64,000 bases of DNA. It comes from Dipteris shenzhenensis (taxonomy: Eukaryota; Polypodiophyta; Polypodiopsida; Gleicheniales). Location: the NCBI GenBank assembly GCA_047967505.1, contig CM106541.1; one strand, 5' to 3'. The notes beneath the pieces are model-generated. The model worked only from the letters and a program-made list of their open reading frames with translations, was not told where the DNA came from and did no database searches. Below are positions 25,901 through 40,900 of the stretch, in pieces (the first letter of the stretch is position 1; each line of letters starts with the position of its first letter). Made by a program: the position numbers and the translations under genes.

Positions 25901-28900
25901 GAAAAAAAAAAGAAACACAAGACTATCCTCAGAGAAACTCAAAATGACTCAATACTTCATCGCTGACCCCCATACAATCATATCCACTTCTTCAGAATCC
26001 AACTCTAGAGGCAAAGTCGTATTTTCAGGACTTCTTCGGGATTAGTACTGTAATATGGTAGCTCTTAAGGTAGAGCCTATGCACCGACTTTCAGAGCGGG
26101 TATCCAGAGCACACAAGAGACAAGTCGACCTCCCACATAATCCGACTAGAACACACCCAGACTCTTTGAAAGAGGGGAGAGACTACACAGCCCAAAACAA
26201 ACTGAATTTAGAACTGCACTTTTCCCCAAAAAAAATCTCAGAAAGCAGTCAACCTCAAACACTATGAACCCACAGCCCAGTGCTCGATGGCCAACACGAC
26301 TCCCAAGGCCACAAGCTATTCAAAAGAAGAACTGGCCGATACCATCATCTGAAAAACTGCAGGTTTATTCACCGTACAAGCAGCCGTACAATCATACGTA
26401 CGACAGCAGGTCCGTATAACCATTTAGTAATCCGTACAGTCTGCATTAAATGTCGACCACCTTCCGTACAGCTCGTAGAAGCCACTTTTGATGACCCGTA
26501 CGTGCCTGTTCAACCTACGATCAAGGCACCGTACTACCAGCCCGTACTGATCGACGAAAACACCTCCGTACAATCTCGTACTGTAGCCCGTACAAAACCT
26601 GTACTTCAGTCCATACCACCCGTACGGTTCTTTCCATCCCTCAACCCACGCACATTACCCGATGCAAGGCTGCCCCTCGTTCTCAAAGCTCCCTTCTCAT
26701 CACGTAGAAGCCCATATTTTCATAGGCGCTCAGCCCTTCGTCTATGCACACAGCTTTTCGTACAGCCCGTCGTCCCTCACCAACTCCTCCTTTTCTCCTT
26801 TTTCTGCAAGCTCCCAGACTCCACGTACCATGCTCACTCATCAACCAGAAGCTTCCCTCGTCTATTACGTAGCCACATGTATGAGCACGATGCCTTCTCA
26901 GTCTGTCCAGCCACCTCAGCCTAATCTGCCACCTCACTAGTGACTTTTCACCACTCTCAAGACATTTCCCCCAAATCACATTAAATGCACATTTTGGACC
27001 TTTAGTCACACAATTCCTACACACATTAGCATGCACATTAAAGCTTGCATGCTTCCCCATATACACATATGAAAAGCCCCTTGACATGGGCACCAAAACA
27101 CATCAAATTCCCGTAACATGCAAAACCACAGTGACTTATGAATTTTTTAAAAAAAAACCCGTCATGACTTGACTTTACATGGCCCCAAAAACATTTCACT
27201 TGACCACACACTGGATACCCTTGCTCTGGAAGTCTGATACAACCACATTGCATTTCATCATCTCCCTGATAAGTCCCTGCAAAAAGCTTTTAGTCTTTCA
27301 AGTTCAAAATAAAAGTGTCTTTTACATGTGCAGCCAGTTACATTGGCTTATTCACACACAACCCGCAAATTAACACTATCATGTGTTCAGTGTCTACCCT
27401 CATGCACAATCTATGTGGAGAAAAATATATACAGATTTTATCCTATCATATTAGCCCAACCAAAAAGCTGCAAACATTCATGTTTGACAGCTTGAAGCCA
27501 ACATAAGCTGTACTGCAGCAAGTATATCTTCAGTCATAGGTTCACAGATTGTATCTTCTTCCATCACGATCGGCCCACATGTTGACACTTGCATTATTCT
27601 TATCACATACTTCTTCAACCGGTACCCATTCACTCGATTGGTGTGCAAACTTCCATCCAAATCACTCAACTGATATGATCCATTTGAATACTTCTTAAAC
27701 ACACTGAAAGGACCCGCCCACTTTGTAACAAATTTAGTCTTGAAAGTACTATCCAGTTTACTGTCATATCTTAATACCAAGTCTCCTTCTTTGATGTTCT
27801 TATCCTTATACTTCAAATTAGCTTTCATTTGATTCTTTTCTTGAGTCTGAGCATAGTGTTCAACTGCTTTCATTCTATCAAGCTGAGCTTCCTGTAGTTC
27901 AACCAACCTTCTTTCATACTCGGTGTTAGGTTCTTCATCCATTTTCATGAGCAACTTCAGAGCTGGAATTTCTACTTCCAATGGCAACAAAGCCTCTTTT
28001 CCATATACAAGATGAAAAGGAGAAAACTGTGTACCTTCCTTGACTGCTATTCGGTAAGCCCACAGTGCTTGTGGTACAACTTGATCCCAGCTTTTCCCAT
28101 ACATCTTCATGATCTTACTCATCATATTAATCAACTCTCCGTTGAAATATTCATTCTTACTGTTACATTGAGGATAATAGGGAGTAGCATATCTATGCTT
28201 AATTCTGAGCTTATCACACAACAAGTCAACCAGCTCACTCCTAAATCCAGGCCCTTTATCACTTACCAATTCCAGAGGCATTCCAAATCTACAACATATA
28301 TCTTCATATATGAACTTGCTCACTTGTTTAGCATTGACTGAAGCAACTGCCCGTGCTTCTGCCCATCTCGAAAGATACTCTACCGCAGTGAGAATGTAAC
28401 ACTTACCTCCTGAAGTCATGGGAAGTGGACCGATTGCATCAATTCCCCACTTCTCGAATATGTTGTATGCTATGATGAGATTTCTCAGCTCTGGATGTAA
28501 TACTCTTCTTCCCATCTGTTGGCATTGTAAACAGGATCTGCACCAATGCTTTATATCTCTCTGTAGAGAGGGCCAAATATACCCTTCCATTAGTATCTTT
28601 CTTAGCATTGTCTTGAATGCGAAATGTCCGCCACAAATCCTCTCATGATTTGCCTCAAGCACATGCATGATCTCAGCTTGCCAAGGGATTCTTCTCAAGA
28701 CTAAATCTGCACCCTTCATATATAAAACATCGTCAATAAGACAATAAGGCTCACAAGTTTTAACAAATCTATACCTCTTTTCTTTCGGAACCTCTTCTGG
28801 CACTTTTCCTGTGAGCAAGAAAGTCTCCACATTCGAAAGATACTCTCTCCCTCTGTACAAAGGTTCTTGAACTTTTATTACACACCCCTGAACATTTTCC

Positions 28901-31900
28901 TCTCTACTAGCAGCATCATGTGCCTCATGATTCAAGTTTCTATCCACATGCTGTAACAACCATGCATCAAAGTGTCTGAGTAACTTTTTAACAATACTAA
29001 CCCAATTCTTTAAATGTTCATGCTTTATCTTCCATACCCCCAGAATCTGTTTTACAACCAGCATTGAATCACCTTTTATGATCAGTCTTTTTATTCCCAT
29101 CTTCAAACATGATTGCAAACCTTCAGCTAAAGCAGCATATTCAGCTTCATTATTACTGCTTACCTTCAAGGGAAAACCTGATTTTCGGATTCCCTTACCA
29201 TCAAGATCATAGACAACCATTCCACCAGTTGCTTTGTCAATACTCTTCCTGTAAGAACCATCAAAGAACAAGGTATAGCTGTTTTCTAAACTTTTTTCCT
29301 GCACTCTTTCAATATGATCTTCCACTTCCTTGACTAAAATAGGAGTATCTTTGTAAGTAAGCAAATCTGCCAGGGTTGCTCTGGTTGAGTTCTCTACCAG
29401 GAAAGTAAAAGTATATTCCTGCAATTCTGTTACCCATCTCACCATACTTCGTGAAAAATTAATACCATTCACAAGTTGTGGCAACAGAGTACAACTGGTA
29501 AGTACCACGAAAGAATGAGGCAGTAAATAATTCCGAAATCTTCTACATGCAAATACAAAGCTGGCTAATACCAATTCAGCAGCTGAATACTTCTTCTCTG
29601 CTTCACTTTTTACCCTGCTAGCAAAAAACACAGGCCTCATATACCTTGATTGCTCTCCCTGCTGCAATAAAATGGCTCCCAATGCATCCGGCCCCACTGA
29701 AGGATTGACATAGAAAGTCTTATCGAAATCAGGAGCTTTAACACTTGACACCCTTCCAACAATCTCTTTGACTGCTTCAAAAACCTCTCCACATTCACTT
29801 GTCCATTGCAAAGGCACCTTCTTCACTGCTTGTTGTAATGGATACAAAACTTGAGAAAGCATAGAAATGAATCTGGAAACATACTTCACCTTTTGCAAGA
29901 AAGTATGCAACTGCCTTGTTTCTGTTGGAGGTGCTAGAGTAACCAGTGCTTTGATCTTCTCAGGGTCTGGCTCTATTCCATTTTCAGAAACAACATGACC
30001 CAATACTTTAATATTTGGCCGTGCCAACTTACATTTTTTGGGATTAAGCTGTCCTCCACTATCATCAATTCTCCCAAGTACTTGATCCAGTTTGGAACAA
30101 TGATCCTTCCGATCACTAAAAATACAAATATCATCAATAAAAGCCTTGCAAAATTTATCAAGAAAGGGGCAAGTACCTCATTTGTGTTCTCCTGATAATG
30201 CGAGGGAGCATTCTTCAAACCAAAAGGCATCTTCTTATAAGAAAGGCAGCCCCAGGGAGTAATAAAAGTTGTCTTTGTCTGGTCTTCAGGAGCAATTGCA
30301 ATCTGAAAATAGCCCGAATACCCATCACATAAACTATACATCTCATGTCCGGCTATCTTATCCAGTATGTCATCCACATGTGGGAGAGGATAGTGATTAC
30401 TCTTCGTCATAGCATTCAACAGTTTGTAATTGACACATACTCTCCATCGTCCATCTTTCTTGGGTACGATAACCACAGGGCTGGCCCAGTCAGAGTGTAC
30501 AATGGGAAAAATTATATCAGCCTTAAGCAACTTGACCACCTCCTCTCGAAGTACTCTCACTTGCTCAGGACTCAATCTTTTCATTTTCTGAAATACCGGC
30601 CTTGCATCTTCTTTTAATTCAATCTTCAAAGGCTTCCCTTTAAACCCTCTAATCTCTTCATACGATGTGATAAATAAATGGGGATACCTGCGCAACATGG
30701 CTGAATACTCTTCCTTTTCTTTCAGAGTAAGATCTGGATTAATCATTTGCTGTACTAATTCCTGTGTTGGGACACGTGCCTCTTTAGATTGCATAAACTC
30801 CTCCATTGTTTCAAATCTGTCCTCTTCTAACTGATGTACAGTTTCAGCCTGCTCCCTTGTATCCAGAAAGTTCACTCCCTCAATAAAACCTGGGCTTCAT
30901 CACTGTCAGAAGTAATACTACTTTCTTCTTCACTCGTGGTCTCACTCTGCTTTTCTTCTTCTTCGATTGGGCTTGATATCTCAGCATAACTCACCATATC
31001 AAAACTGAACTTTTTACCATTAGATGTATATATTGAGATTATTCCCTTTTGAATAGCTCCCACTTTCCTCAACCAAGGTCTGCCTAAAATGAGAGGGTAA
31101 GCACCCATACCTGCTGGCATAACATGACAATCTATTCTGCAATGCACATTGAAGACTTCCACATCCAAATCCTTCACTACCCCCAAACTCTTCACTCTGG
31201 CGTGGTTGGCCATTCTTATTCGGAAGTGAGAAGGATCAGTAACCTCCAAACCCAACCTCTCAACACAAGATTGAGTCATCACACATATCTGGGCACCTCC
31301 ATCAATGTATGCCTCTCCAAGCTCATATCCTTTATGCCATGCCTCCACCGAAGGGCAAATATCTAGAAGCTCCGAAATAGACATAATATTTTTTGCTACT
31401 TTATGCACAACTCTCTTCTTACCTGGATTTACAGCTTTCCACCATTCTCTCTTCAGCCTTGGACAAAGCCCAACCATCTGTGCAAAAGTAATATCCACCT
31501 TTCTGTTAGACAAATCAGCAATCAAGTCATATTCAGCCTGCTCCTTCCCCAAGGGATAATCAGCTGTTTTGTATTTCTGTCTGGGCTTCCTCACCTTTTT
31601 CCTCTGGTAAGTAACAACATCTTCAACCTGCTTACTCTTTTTAACACTTGGCTCTCCTTCTTCATCCCTGTCTCTCTTCCCAAGAGGCAAAACATCCAAA
31701 TCACTCTCTTCCAATCCAAGCACGCTGACAAACTGGCCTTTCCCCTTATCTTCAAAGGGAACCTTCTTTACTCCGTTACTACTTGAAGGTCCAGGCTCTT
31801 TTATCTCCACTCCATGATCAGTTGACCTATCATTTAAATTTGAAGGAAGTGGGTACACATCACCGCCAACTCTGGGAGGCTTATCACATTGAGTACTATA

Positions 31901-34900
31901 ATGTCCCCAATCTAGAATATTGAAGCATTGCACATACGGAGCGTACACTCCTCGTCCTCTCCCGCCTTGCAAAGGTGCTTGAACACTTGAATTGGATGCA
32001 TTACCAGCTCCTCTACCACCTGGAGTGCGACCTCGTCCTCTTCCTGCCATAAGGTTTAAGCTGAGATTCTTCATTAATTCAGCCATTTCATGAATTTCAT
32101 CCTTCATTGATCCCTCTTTCTTTTCTTCTGGCCTCACTGGCTCAATTACATTCTGCACAGGCATCTCCGTAACAAAAGGAACAACGGGCACGCCATACTC
32201 CAACTGAATCATCCTTCTTTGCTTCCTCTCTTTCTCCTTAGCCACTCTCAGGGCTTCCTCAAAAGTTGGCAGGTCCTTCACCTCAACCTTCACCCGTATC
32301 TCAGGCTTTAATCCTGCAATAAATCTATCCTTCTTTATGACACGAGGTGGTACTTCTGGCAAAAGAATTGCCTGCCATTTATTCCACATGATCATAAATC
32401 TACTCACATAATCATCCACAGTTTGGTCTTTCCTTTGATACAAAGCACATAACTCCCTCCATACTCCATCTGCATCCCTGGTACATGCAAACCGTGTTAA
32501 AAAACCTCTTCTTACCTCTCCATAAGTGAGATTCCTGCGTTCTCCTTGCTCATTTTGAAAACTGGCCTGAAATTCCTGCAACCATGTACGAGCTTCCCCT
32601 ACCAAGCAATAAGTCAAGATTTGCAACAACACTTCAGGTGCATTCCTGTCTTTAATAAGAGCAGTAAATTCCATGCTCTCAATGAACTTCTCAAGATCTT
32701 CATTGGGCAGACCATAAAATCTTGCAAAATCTTGAGCCATCTTCACTCTCTCTTAGCACTCTTTGACTTGGGTGGACTATCACTCACCAAAACAAAGACC
32801 GTCCCCAACAGGATCGCCAACACAATGATGTGAAAAAAAAAAGAAACACAAGACTATCCTTAGACAAACTCAAAATGACTCAATACTTCATCGCTGACCC
32901 CCATACAATCATATCCACTTCTTCAGAATCCAACTCTAGAGGCAAAGTCGTATTTTCAGGACTTCTTCGGGATTAGTACTGTAATATGGTAGCTCTTAAG
33001 GTAGAGCCTATGCACCGACTTTCAGAGCGGGTATCCAGAGCACACAAGAGACAAGTCGACCTCCCACATAATCCGACTAGAACACACCCAGACTCTTTGA
33101 AAGAGGGGAGAGACTACACAGCCCAAAACAAACTGAATTTAGAACTGCACTTTTTCCCAAAAAAAATCTCAGAAAGCAGTCAACCTCAAACACTACGAAC
33201 CCACAGCCCAGTGCTCGATGGCCAACACGACTCCCAAGGCCACAAGCTATTCAAAAGAAGAACTGGCTGATACCTATTACCATCATCTGAAAAACTGCAG
33301 GTTTATTCACCGTACAAGCAGCCGTACAATCATACGTACGACAGCAGGTCCGTACAACCATTCAGTAATCCGTACAATCTGCATTAAATGTCGACCACGT
33401 TCCGTACAGCTCGTAGAAGCCACTTTTGATGAAACGTACGTGCCTGTTCAGCCTGCGATCAAGGCACCGTACTACCAGCCCGTACTGATCGACGAAAACA
33501 CCTCCGTACAATCTCGTACTGTAGCCCGTACACAAAACCTGTACTTCAGTCCGTACCACCCGTACGGTTCTTTCCAGCCCTCAACCCACGCACATTACCC
33601 GATGCAAGGCTGCCCCTCGTTCTCAAAGCTCCCTTCTCATCACGTAGAAGCCCATATTTTCATAGGCGCTCAGCCCTTCGTCTATGCACACAGCTTTTCG
33701 TACAGCCCGTCGTCCCTCACCGACTCCTCCTTTTCTCCTTTTTCTGCAAGCTCCCAGACTCCACGTACCATGCTCACTCATCAACCAGAAGCTTCCCTCT
33801 TCTATTACGTAGCCACATGTATGAGCACGATGCCTTCTCAATCTGTCCAGCCACCTCAGCCTAATCTGCCACCTCACTAGTGACATTTCACCACTCTCAA
33901 GACATTTCCCCCAAATCACATTAAATGCACATTTTGGACCTTTAGTCACACAATTCCTACACACATTAGCATGCACATTAAAGCTTGCATGCTTCCCCAT
34001 ATACACATATGAAAAGCCCCTTGACATGGGCACCAAAATACATCAAATTCCCGCAACATGCAAAACCACAGTGACTTAGGAAATTTTTTTAAAAAAAACC
34101 CGTCATGACTTGGCTTTACATGGCCCCAAAAACATTTCACTTGACCACACACTGGATACCCTTGCTCTGGAAGTCTGATACAACCACATTGCATTTCATC
34201 ATCTCCCTGATAAGTCCCTGCAAAAAGCTTTTAGTCTTTCAAGTTCAAAATAAAAGTGTCTTTTACATGTGCAGCCAGTTACATTGGCTTATTCACACAC
34301 AACCCGCAAATTAACACTATCATGTGTTCAGTGTCTACCCTCATGCACCATCTATGTGGAGAAAAATATATACAGATTTTATCCTATCAACGCAAAGAGA
34401 GTTTTCATATATTGACTTTGTGAAAAGTCAGATACCTCAACATTGTAAAATTGTCCCTTCAAAGAATGATGGAAATAAACTTGGAGAAAAACGGGAGGAG
34501 GAGAGAGGAGCAGGACTATTTAGAGAAGTTGTCGAGGACCATGAGAAATAAGAGAGCAATGCAACAAGGATGTATTAAAAAACAAAGCTTTGAAGAAACA
34601 ATCAGGTGTGTCAGCAAATGGCAATGACAAGGGTGCTGGTTGCAGGTTTACAAGCACGAGCGCCTCTTCTTTGTGAGGAACAAGCACCACCCAAGGTGAG
34701 GATTGAGTAAGAGGCAAGAGGAAAAGTTGAAAATTCATACAATTATAAGGAAATAGAGAAAAGACAAAAAGATGTGTGGATCTCAGTAAAGCAAAGCTGA
34801 TTCACATATCTAACTCTGCCTAAAACATCTACCTTACTAGTGGATGTAAATTCCAATTCTTGCATAAGTTCTAACCATCGGGCTTTCTTGCCCCTAAGAT

Positions 34901-37900
34901 TAAAAGCATTGCAAAAATACGTTAGAGAAGAATTATCCGCATAGACCACAAAAGTAAAGCCATATAAATATTGCGTCCACTTTTCAACAGATTAACTGCA
35001 TAAAGCTCCTTCTCATGCATAGGCCACATGAACTGTGGCTTGCTTCTTTCCAAAATTGGTCTCCCATCTTGGAGTAGAGTTGTTCCAACATCATACTCGT
35101 CAGTATTTTTCTCAACCATGAATAGTTTACTGGTATTCCCGATTTCAAGCATAGGAGCTGATGTGAATCTTGCTTCAAGCATCAAGCTTCTCAATCCACC
35201 AATGAGTCGGTACTTATAATACCCTCCTTCTCTATCCCTTTAGAAAATATAACAGGGGCAATGCCAACTTCGCATAGCAAATAATAGTTTCAAAAATATT
35301 AACAAATCCTGAAAAAGACTTGACTTGGGATGAGTCTGCCACTCTTATTTTTTCATAACCAATACGGATGTCATCCAGAATGATGACATGTCTTAAGTAT
35401 GTTAGTTATTGTTTCAATAGCTCACACTTGCTTTCTTTAGCAAAGGGTATCTCATTTTACAAGATAGTTAGCAAAAAGCCATCTAAAAGGATAACAACAA
35501 ATTTCCTTAATTATGGACAAAAAACATGGCAATCTTTTCGATAAGCCCAAAAGGGGAAAACACTTGATGCAAGAACACTCCTTGTAATTGGATGTAGTCA
35601 GTTGTGGTTACCAAAAAAATTCAATTGGATTGTGAATCATCCCAGGGCATGTCTTTGGGCCTTATTGGGAGTCATCTCTATGAAATCTAATATGAAGTCA
35701 TGCAAAATAAAACCCCCAAAATGGCAGCTCTTCACAGTCAAAATGCTCACAAGAGCTGATGTCAATGCCCACAAAAGAGTTGTTGCTGTAACCTGACCTG
35801 GCGCTTCTGCGTGGAAGTGGCCTGCATGTGTGGCACAATCAAAACTCTACAATAAATGCCGCCCACACCATTGCTGCCCCTCATTTGGCCTATAACACCA
35901 CCCCTTACTGTTGCATGTTCTCTTGTGAGAACCGATCTTTTGGTTCACAAATGTTGGATGTACCTATCATGATGGAGGCTCTCACTCCTTACAATAGTGA
36001 AGATTGTTAGTTTAAGATACTTGATCAATTTGCTATCAATGTGAATGTAGTCTAGCCAGCCTTCATATCTCTTCAACGCAAACATCACCAGCTTCTCCAG
36101 CACTAAAAGTACTAAGCAGGTTGTGTCAACAAGATATTCCATCAAACAGAATCAGAAGATAGCCCAAAGCTGGAGGATTTTCTAGGCAATGCGTCCTTGG
36201 GGGGCAATACACTGAGGACCACAATTCCCAGTCTAAATCTCTGGACAAAATATATATGGGCATGGCTTCAAGAGGAACGGTTCACACACCATTGCCGATA
36301 TGCCAATCTTGATGAGGCATACCAAAGAACCGCCTCCATCTTTTCAAGAGATAATGCATTATACAGCTTTATTTACATGCAACTATTTCAATTCATTCAC
36401 AATGAGAATTCCTGAAAACTTATACATGAGCTCGCAGAAAATCTTACTACGATATTATTGTGCCTTGTAAGGAAAGCGTGAGTTGGGGCAGCTCAACAAA
36501 ACTGAATGACTTGAAGGAGCCAGTTGGAGGAGAATGATTGCAAGAGAATGTACAACTAGGTCTTGCCATTCCAATTTTAATGTTCATGTTATATGCAATT
36601 TGCTCGTGTTGTGTAGGAACAAGGCCAATGAATGTAATTTTGATACAGATTTGGTTGCAGCTTGTCTTAATGTCAACATATGCAAGTTCATGTCTCACCT
36701 TAGTGATACCCGAGGAATATGGCAAAGCTGAGTTGCTCAATGGTGCTCAGCTGCAGTCAATATGGCAAGAGTATTCAAGGTTGTTGGGTTTAACAAGGCT
36801 AATATCTTTTGGGGATGTGCATGTTTTTTGCTGTCTTTTGATACACAGTAACCTGGACAGTCGACCCCTTACAACCTAAAGCAAATGGATGTTAGATGGG
36901 ATTCGGCTTGTGCCCTTTTCATTTGATATTCCCTCTTTGTTTTACCAAACAAGTTTAAACAATCTGTCTGATTATGTCGCTTCTGTGCCTCTTGTCTTTT
37001 CACAAATGTTTGCCACACTTATCAAAGGAAGTTGCAAGTGCACAACCTCGCGCTCGGCCTTCCTTTGGATCAGGGTCCTCAAAATTATATCAGGGTTCTA
37101 GGATGGTGGCCAATGCAAGCACACATTTAGGCAATAGGATCAATGGCAACATGCCTACTCTTAGGACCTGGTTGAGCCAAAACCCAATGCCTCTTCAGTT
37201 GGTTTGTAGCTGTGTCTGACAGATAAAAGTTAGACCATATTTCGATAACATTCCACACTGTGTACTCCAAATGTGATCGTTAAACACTCGAATATTCCAT
37301 AAAGGAGTTAGACTACAATGGAAGAATGTGCAAGCAGTCAAACAAAATGGAGAACAGGTGCCACGAGCATAGGCTCATGATACATCCTTTGAATCTCATA
37401 AGATATGGGACATCGCATCAAGACATGCTCTTCCGCCTCCACCTTACATGTGTCACAAAGTGTACATAAGGCACTTGAATCTTGAGCTTTTGCCTTGAAG
37501 TTATGGCAGCGCAGAGAGTTCCATCTGTTGTGAGAATTGCGTTTTGGTTTTGTGAAATTCGTTTTTGAATTCTCAAGCCTCTATTTGCAACTTGGTATAC
37601 TTTGCAAGCGCAAAGGAAGTTCGAGAGAGCAGAGACATAAATCAAAGCAAGGAGAGGGAGTTTCTCTGAAAACAATTTGCCAAAAGGCAAACGAATCCGC
37701 TGGGCAGCAATTTGCTACAAGCTTTTGGCTGGAACATTGCCTGGTAGGGAAATTCCCCACAGATTTTTGGTCACACAGCAGCCTGGAACTGCTACGTTGC
37801 TGTTCCAGGGATGGCAAAGCAAGGGAAGGCTATTTGTACCTGATTTTTTAGGTCTGGAGCAGCTTGGAGCAGTCACATCTTGTTCCAGGGGTACAATTAC

Positions 37901-40900
37901 AATTTGGAACTGCTGAGCACATGCGGATTCAGGAAACAGGGCTGCTGGACAATCCGCCTTGTGGCTGGGATGCTTCTGGACTGACTGTGGACCTCTGGAG
38001 GCTGCATGCATGCTTGCTTTTTGAAAAGTTGAGTTAAAAATTTGGACATGCAGGCTAGTCCTACTTTTTTTTAAAGTGTCATGTGTGACATGCACGTACT
38101 TTCTAGACTTGCATGCCTTAGAAAGTAACTTTAGCAGTAACTGCTAGAAGTCTCTACTATTCACTCTAATTGTGTGTCATGCAAACACTGCATGCATGTG
38201 TAAAAGACATGCAAACTAAAGCACATGAGTTCTAAAGTTGACAAGTGTCTACATGCGTGTACTTTCTAAAAGTGTGACGCAAAGTTTGAGTTAGAAAAAT
38301 ACTCTTCCATAAAACCAACCCTTTTAGGAAAGGTTCTAAAAGAAGGGAAAGTGCATGCCAGACCCTTTTCACGCAGCCTAGATCCACATGCAACCCATGC
38401 ATGGAAGCACTTTTCGCACACTTTGCACAGCCCATCCAGCCTCTACTTCATCCTCCTTCCCCCCATGCTCATAACTATCCCTATAGCTCTCCAAATCGCC
38501 TCATCTTGGCTGCAAACAATTTCTCTCTCAGTTCTCTTTATCCTAGCTGATCTTCTAAAGGTCTATCTTGCTCTCTTCTCACCACTCTGAAGCAATCCCA
38601 TCTCTCCTTTGAAGGGAAAAATCTGTGTTTTCAAGCCTGCTTTCTACCATTTCCTCTTTCTCATCATGGAGCCAAATCCTGGCGGTGGAAGTCAATCCAA
38701 TCAAGCCCTTCCACTCCACCACAAGTGCAAGTGGTCCAGATTGATGCAACTGTTCTTCAAAGTTGTTCAATCAAATGCAAACTACACAATAGCAGCTGTT
38801 AGTTTTGCAACAAACTCAGGAAGCCCATATGAAACACTATGGTATGCCCTCCTTTTCTCCTAAAATATAGACAGGTGAGAAGAAAGAGAGAATCTAGAGT
38901 ATTTGTGCTCCTAATTAGACAGAAGGGGAACCTACTACGCCATCATTGACTATCCTACGATATCCATCCGGCCCTGGTTGAGATGCATTTATGAGGAAAC
39001 TTGGAAGGCTTTCACGTGGTAGCAAGAGTTGAATGTGAGGCATTCACAAAAGAGTTTCTGCAAGAACCTGATGGGTATGATAATTTTGTAAAGCTCCAGA
39101 ATCTGTCAAAGGATATCAAGTCCCTGGAGTGGTATATCTGGGACTTCAAAGATATCGCTGCAAATTCCCTGACTTCAATCAACAAACTTTGTGCTTGTTC
39201 TTTGTGAACAGTTTACCTAAGGATTATCAAAATGAAATCCGAAGTATAAGCTGTAGAATCCATTTTGCAAAGATCTGCGATAGTACCTATGGGCCCAAGG
39301 AAGTTGGATCTTCATTGACGGCATCAAATGGCAAGCCTAAGGGATAAGACAAATGGAAGAACCATAAGCCTGAAAAGGCTAGCTTCAACAAGCAGATGTC
39401 AGGGCCTCTTGAGCAACATTTATACAAATTCTTGTACTGAGTTTCTGTCGGCACTACGGAGGTAAAGGGCAGACTCAGCCATGACGAAGGCTAGCACTAC
39501 AGGAGAAGGCCGTACAGAAGCTGAGCATCCCCACAAATCGGAGTGGCCATCCCTACATCATTAATCTCGCGCATGGAGCCATCGAATTTTGGGAAGAGTT
39601 AGTTCCAGATTCAAGATTACTCGTAAGAGCTGTCGTTCCATGTTATGAGATTAGATAGAGTTTGTTTGGATGGAGCGGTTCTTTGTCAAGAACCCTTCTA
39701 TAAATATTGATTATAGAAATCATCTAATATTTTCTCTTCAAGGGGATCTCTATGAATCTACGGTGAAGATGGCCTCTCAACTGGATTTAAAATTACATGA
39801 ATCAAATGATCAATATTTTATTCTGCTTTGGAAACTTATCAATCATTGCATCTGGTGACTATGATGCTTTCTGGTGTGTTGAGAAACCTGAATTGTATTT
39901 TAATAATAATTTAACTTTGTATTATGCAAAACACACCTACAAGGCATGTCTCAGTTGCGATGATAAGTTTGTTGTCCTGAAAAACAACATAATAAGATAA
40001 CAACTAACTTTTGTACTCATGAGAATACTTCAGCCATGAGCTTGGCTGCCCACGTTGATGCGTCAACATTGGGTGAGCAATGTGCAGATGGAATACCCAC
40101 TTGCTCAGTATATTTATGATGACTGAATCATATGCCTTGGCTATTGAGGTAGCGGACGTGATTAGTTGGAGCTCTTGGGATGAGACTTCATCTGATGCTC
40201 AACTAACATGTTGTCTGATTACTCAGATGTGCTTTCAAATGAACTTACCATGGGTCTATCTCCTGTGAGGAATGTCGAACATCAGTGGAGATGGACTTAT
40301 ATAGTTGCCTCCACTACATTCTCTTTATTATAGGGAGCTCTTCAATGTTGTAGCATTTTGGAACCTACACCTCAATCTGCATCTCGTACAAACATTAGTT
40401 TCAGATCAGTCAATGGTTTTGATGTTGTTTCTTGGATAAGGTTCAACCTTGCAATGATGCAAACTGATTCAATGTGGTAATAGTATAGCTAATGACAAAA
40501 CAAATATAGCTAGGAAACAAGGGGACACTTGGTGGCTTAAGATAGGTGCCACGGAGTCCAAGCTCGAGGGAATCTGAAAATCACTTTGCACTCGCAAGGA
40601 GGCATATTTACACGAGTCTTAACATTGCAGATTTAGAATATCTTTTTTGAAAAGTAACATATTGCGAATTCCCCACCACCCCCTTTTTGCATGCTCCCCT
40701 GAAAAAAGGGTCTCAACATATATAGTGCTTTCATATTTTCCATTACCTATTTGTTCCTTAGTTGTTAAGAAATTTTCTCACACAAAAGTTAAAAGTGTCT
40801 AGATTATTTTATTTCCTGAAGTAAGCAAATTCACCAATCTAAGTAAATACCCCATCGTTTTGCCAAAACCTATTTGTTCCTTTGTTGTTGAGAAATTTTC

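Larger units (their letters stand above)
25895..34389 (-). mobile_element. Nearly complete Ty3/gypsy retrotransposon, Tat-type with two RNase H domains
   Basis: An 8.5-kb element on the minus strand, with LTRs of 1554 nt (25895-27448) and 1564 nt (32826-34389) ending TG...CA. It is flanked by a 4-nt direct repeat ACGC (25891-25894 and 34390-34393). Internal order is PBS, gag-protease ORF (32746-30872), then reverse transcriptase, RNase H, a second RNase H and integrase (30875-27478). Two LTRs about 98% alike by my count (around 26 substitutions) suggest a fairly recent insertion. A single frameshift in reverse transcriptase is the only clear lesion in pol. The element lies in the 37-kb intron region of the SDR gene and is in the same orientation as that gene. 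Confidence 0.93.

Noticed and set aside
26280-26940. Long open frames on both strands (up to 214 codons) at 26.3-27.1 kb and again at 33.2-34.0 kb
   Set aside because: They lie wholly inside the two LTRs of the Tat element, show no domain, and are repeated only because the LTRs are repeated.
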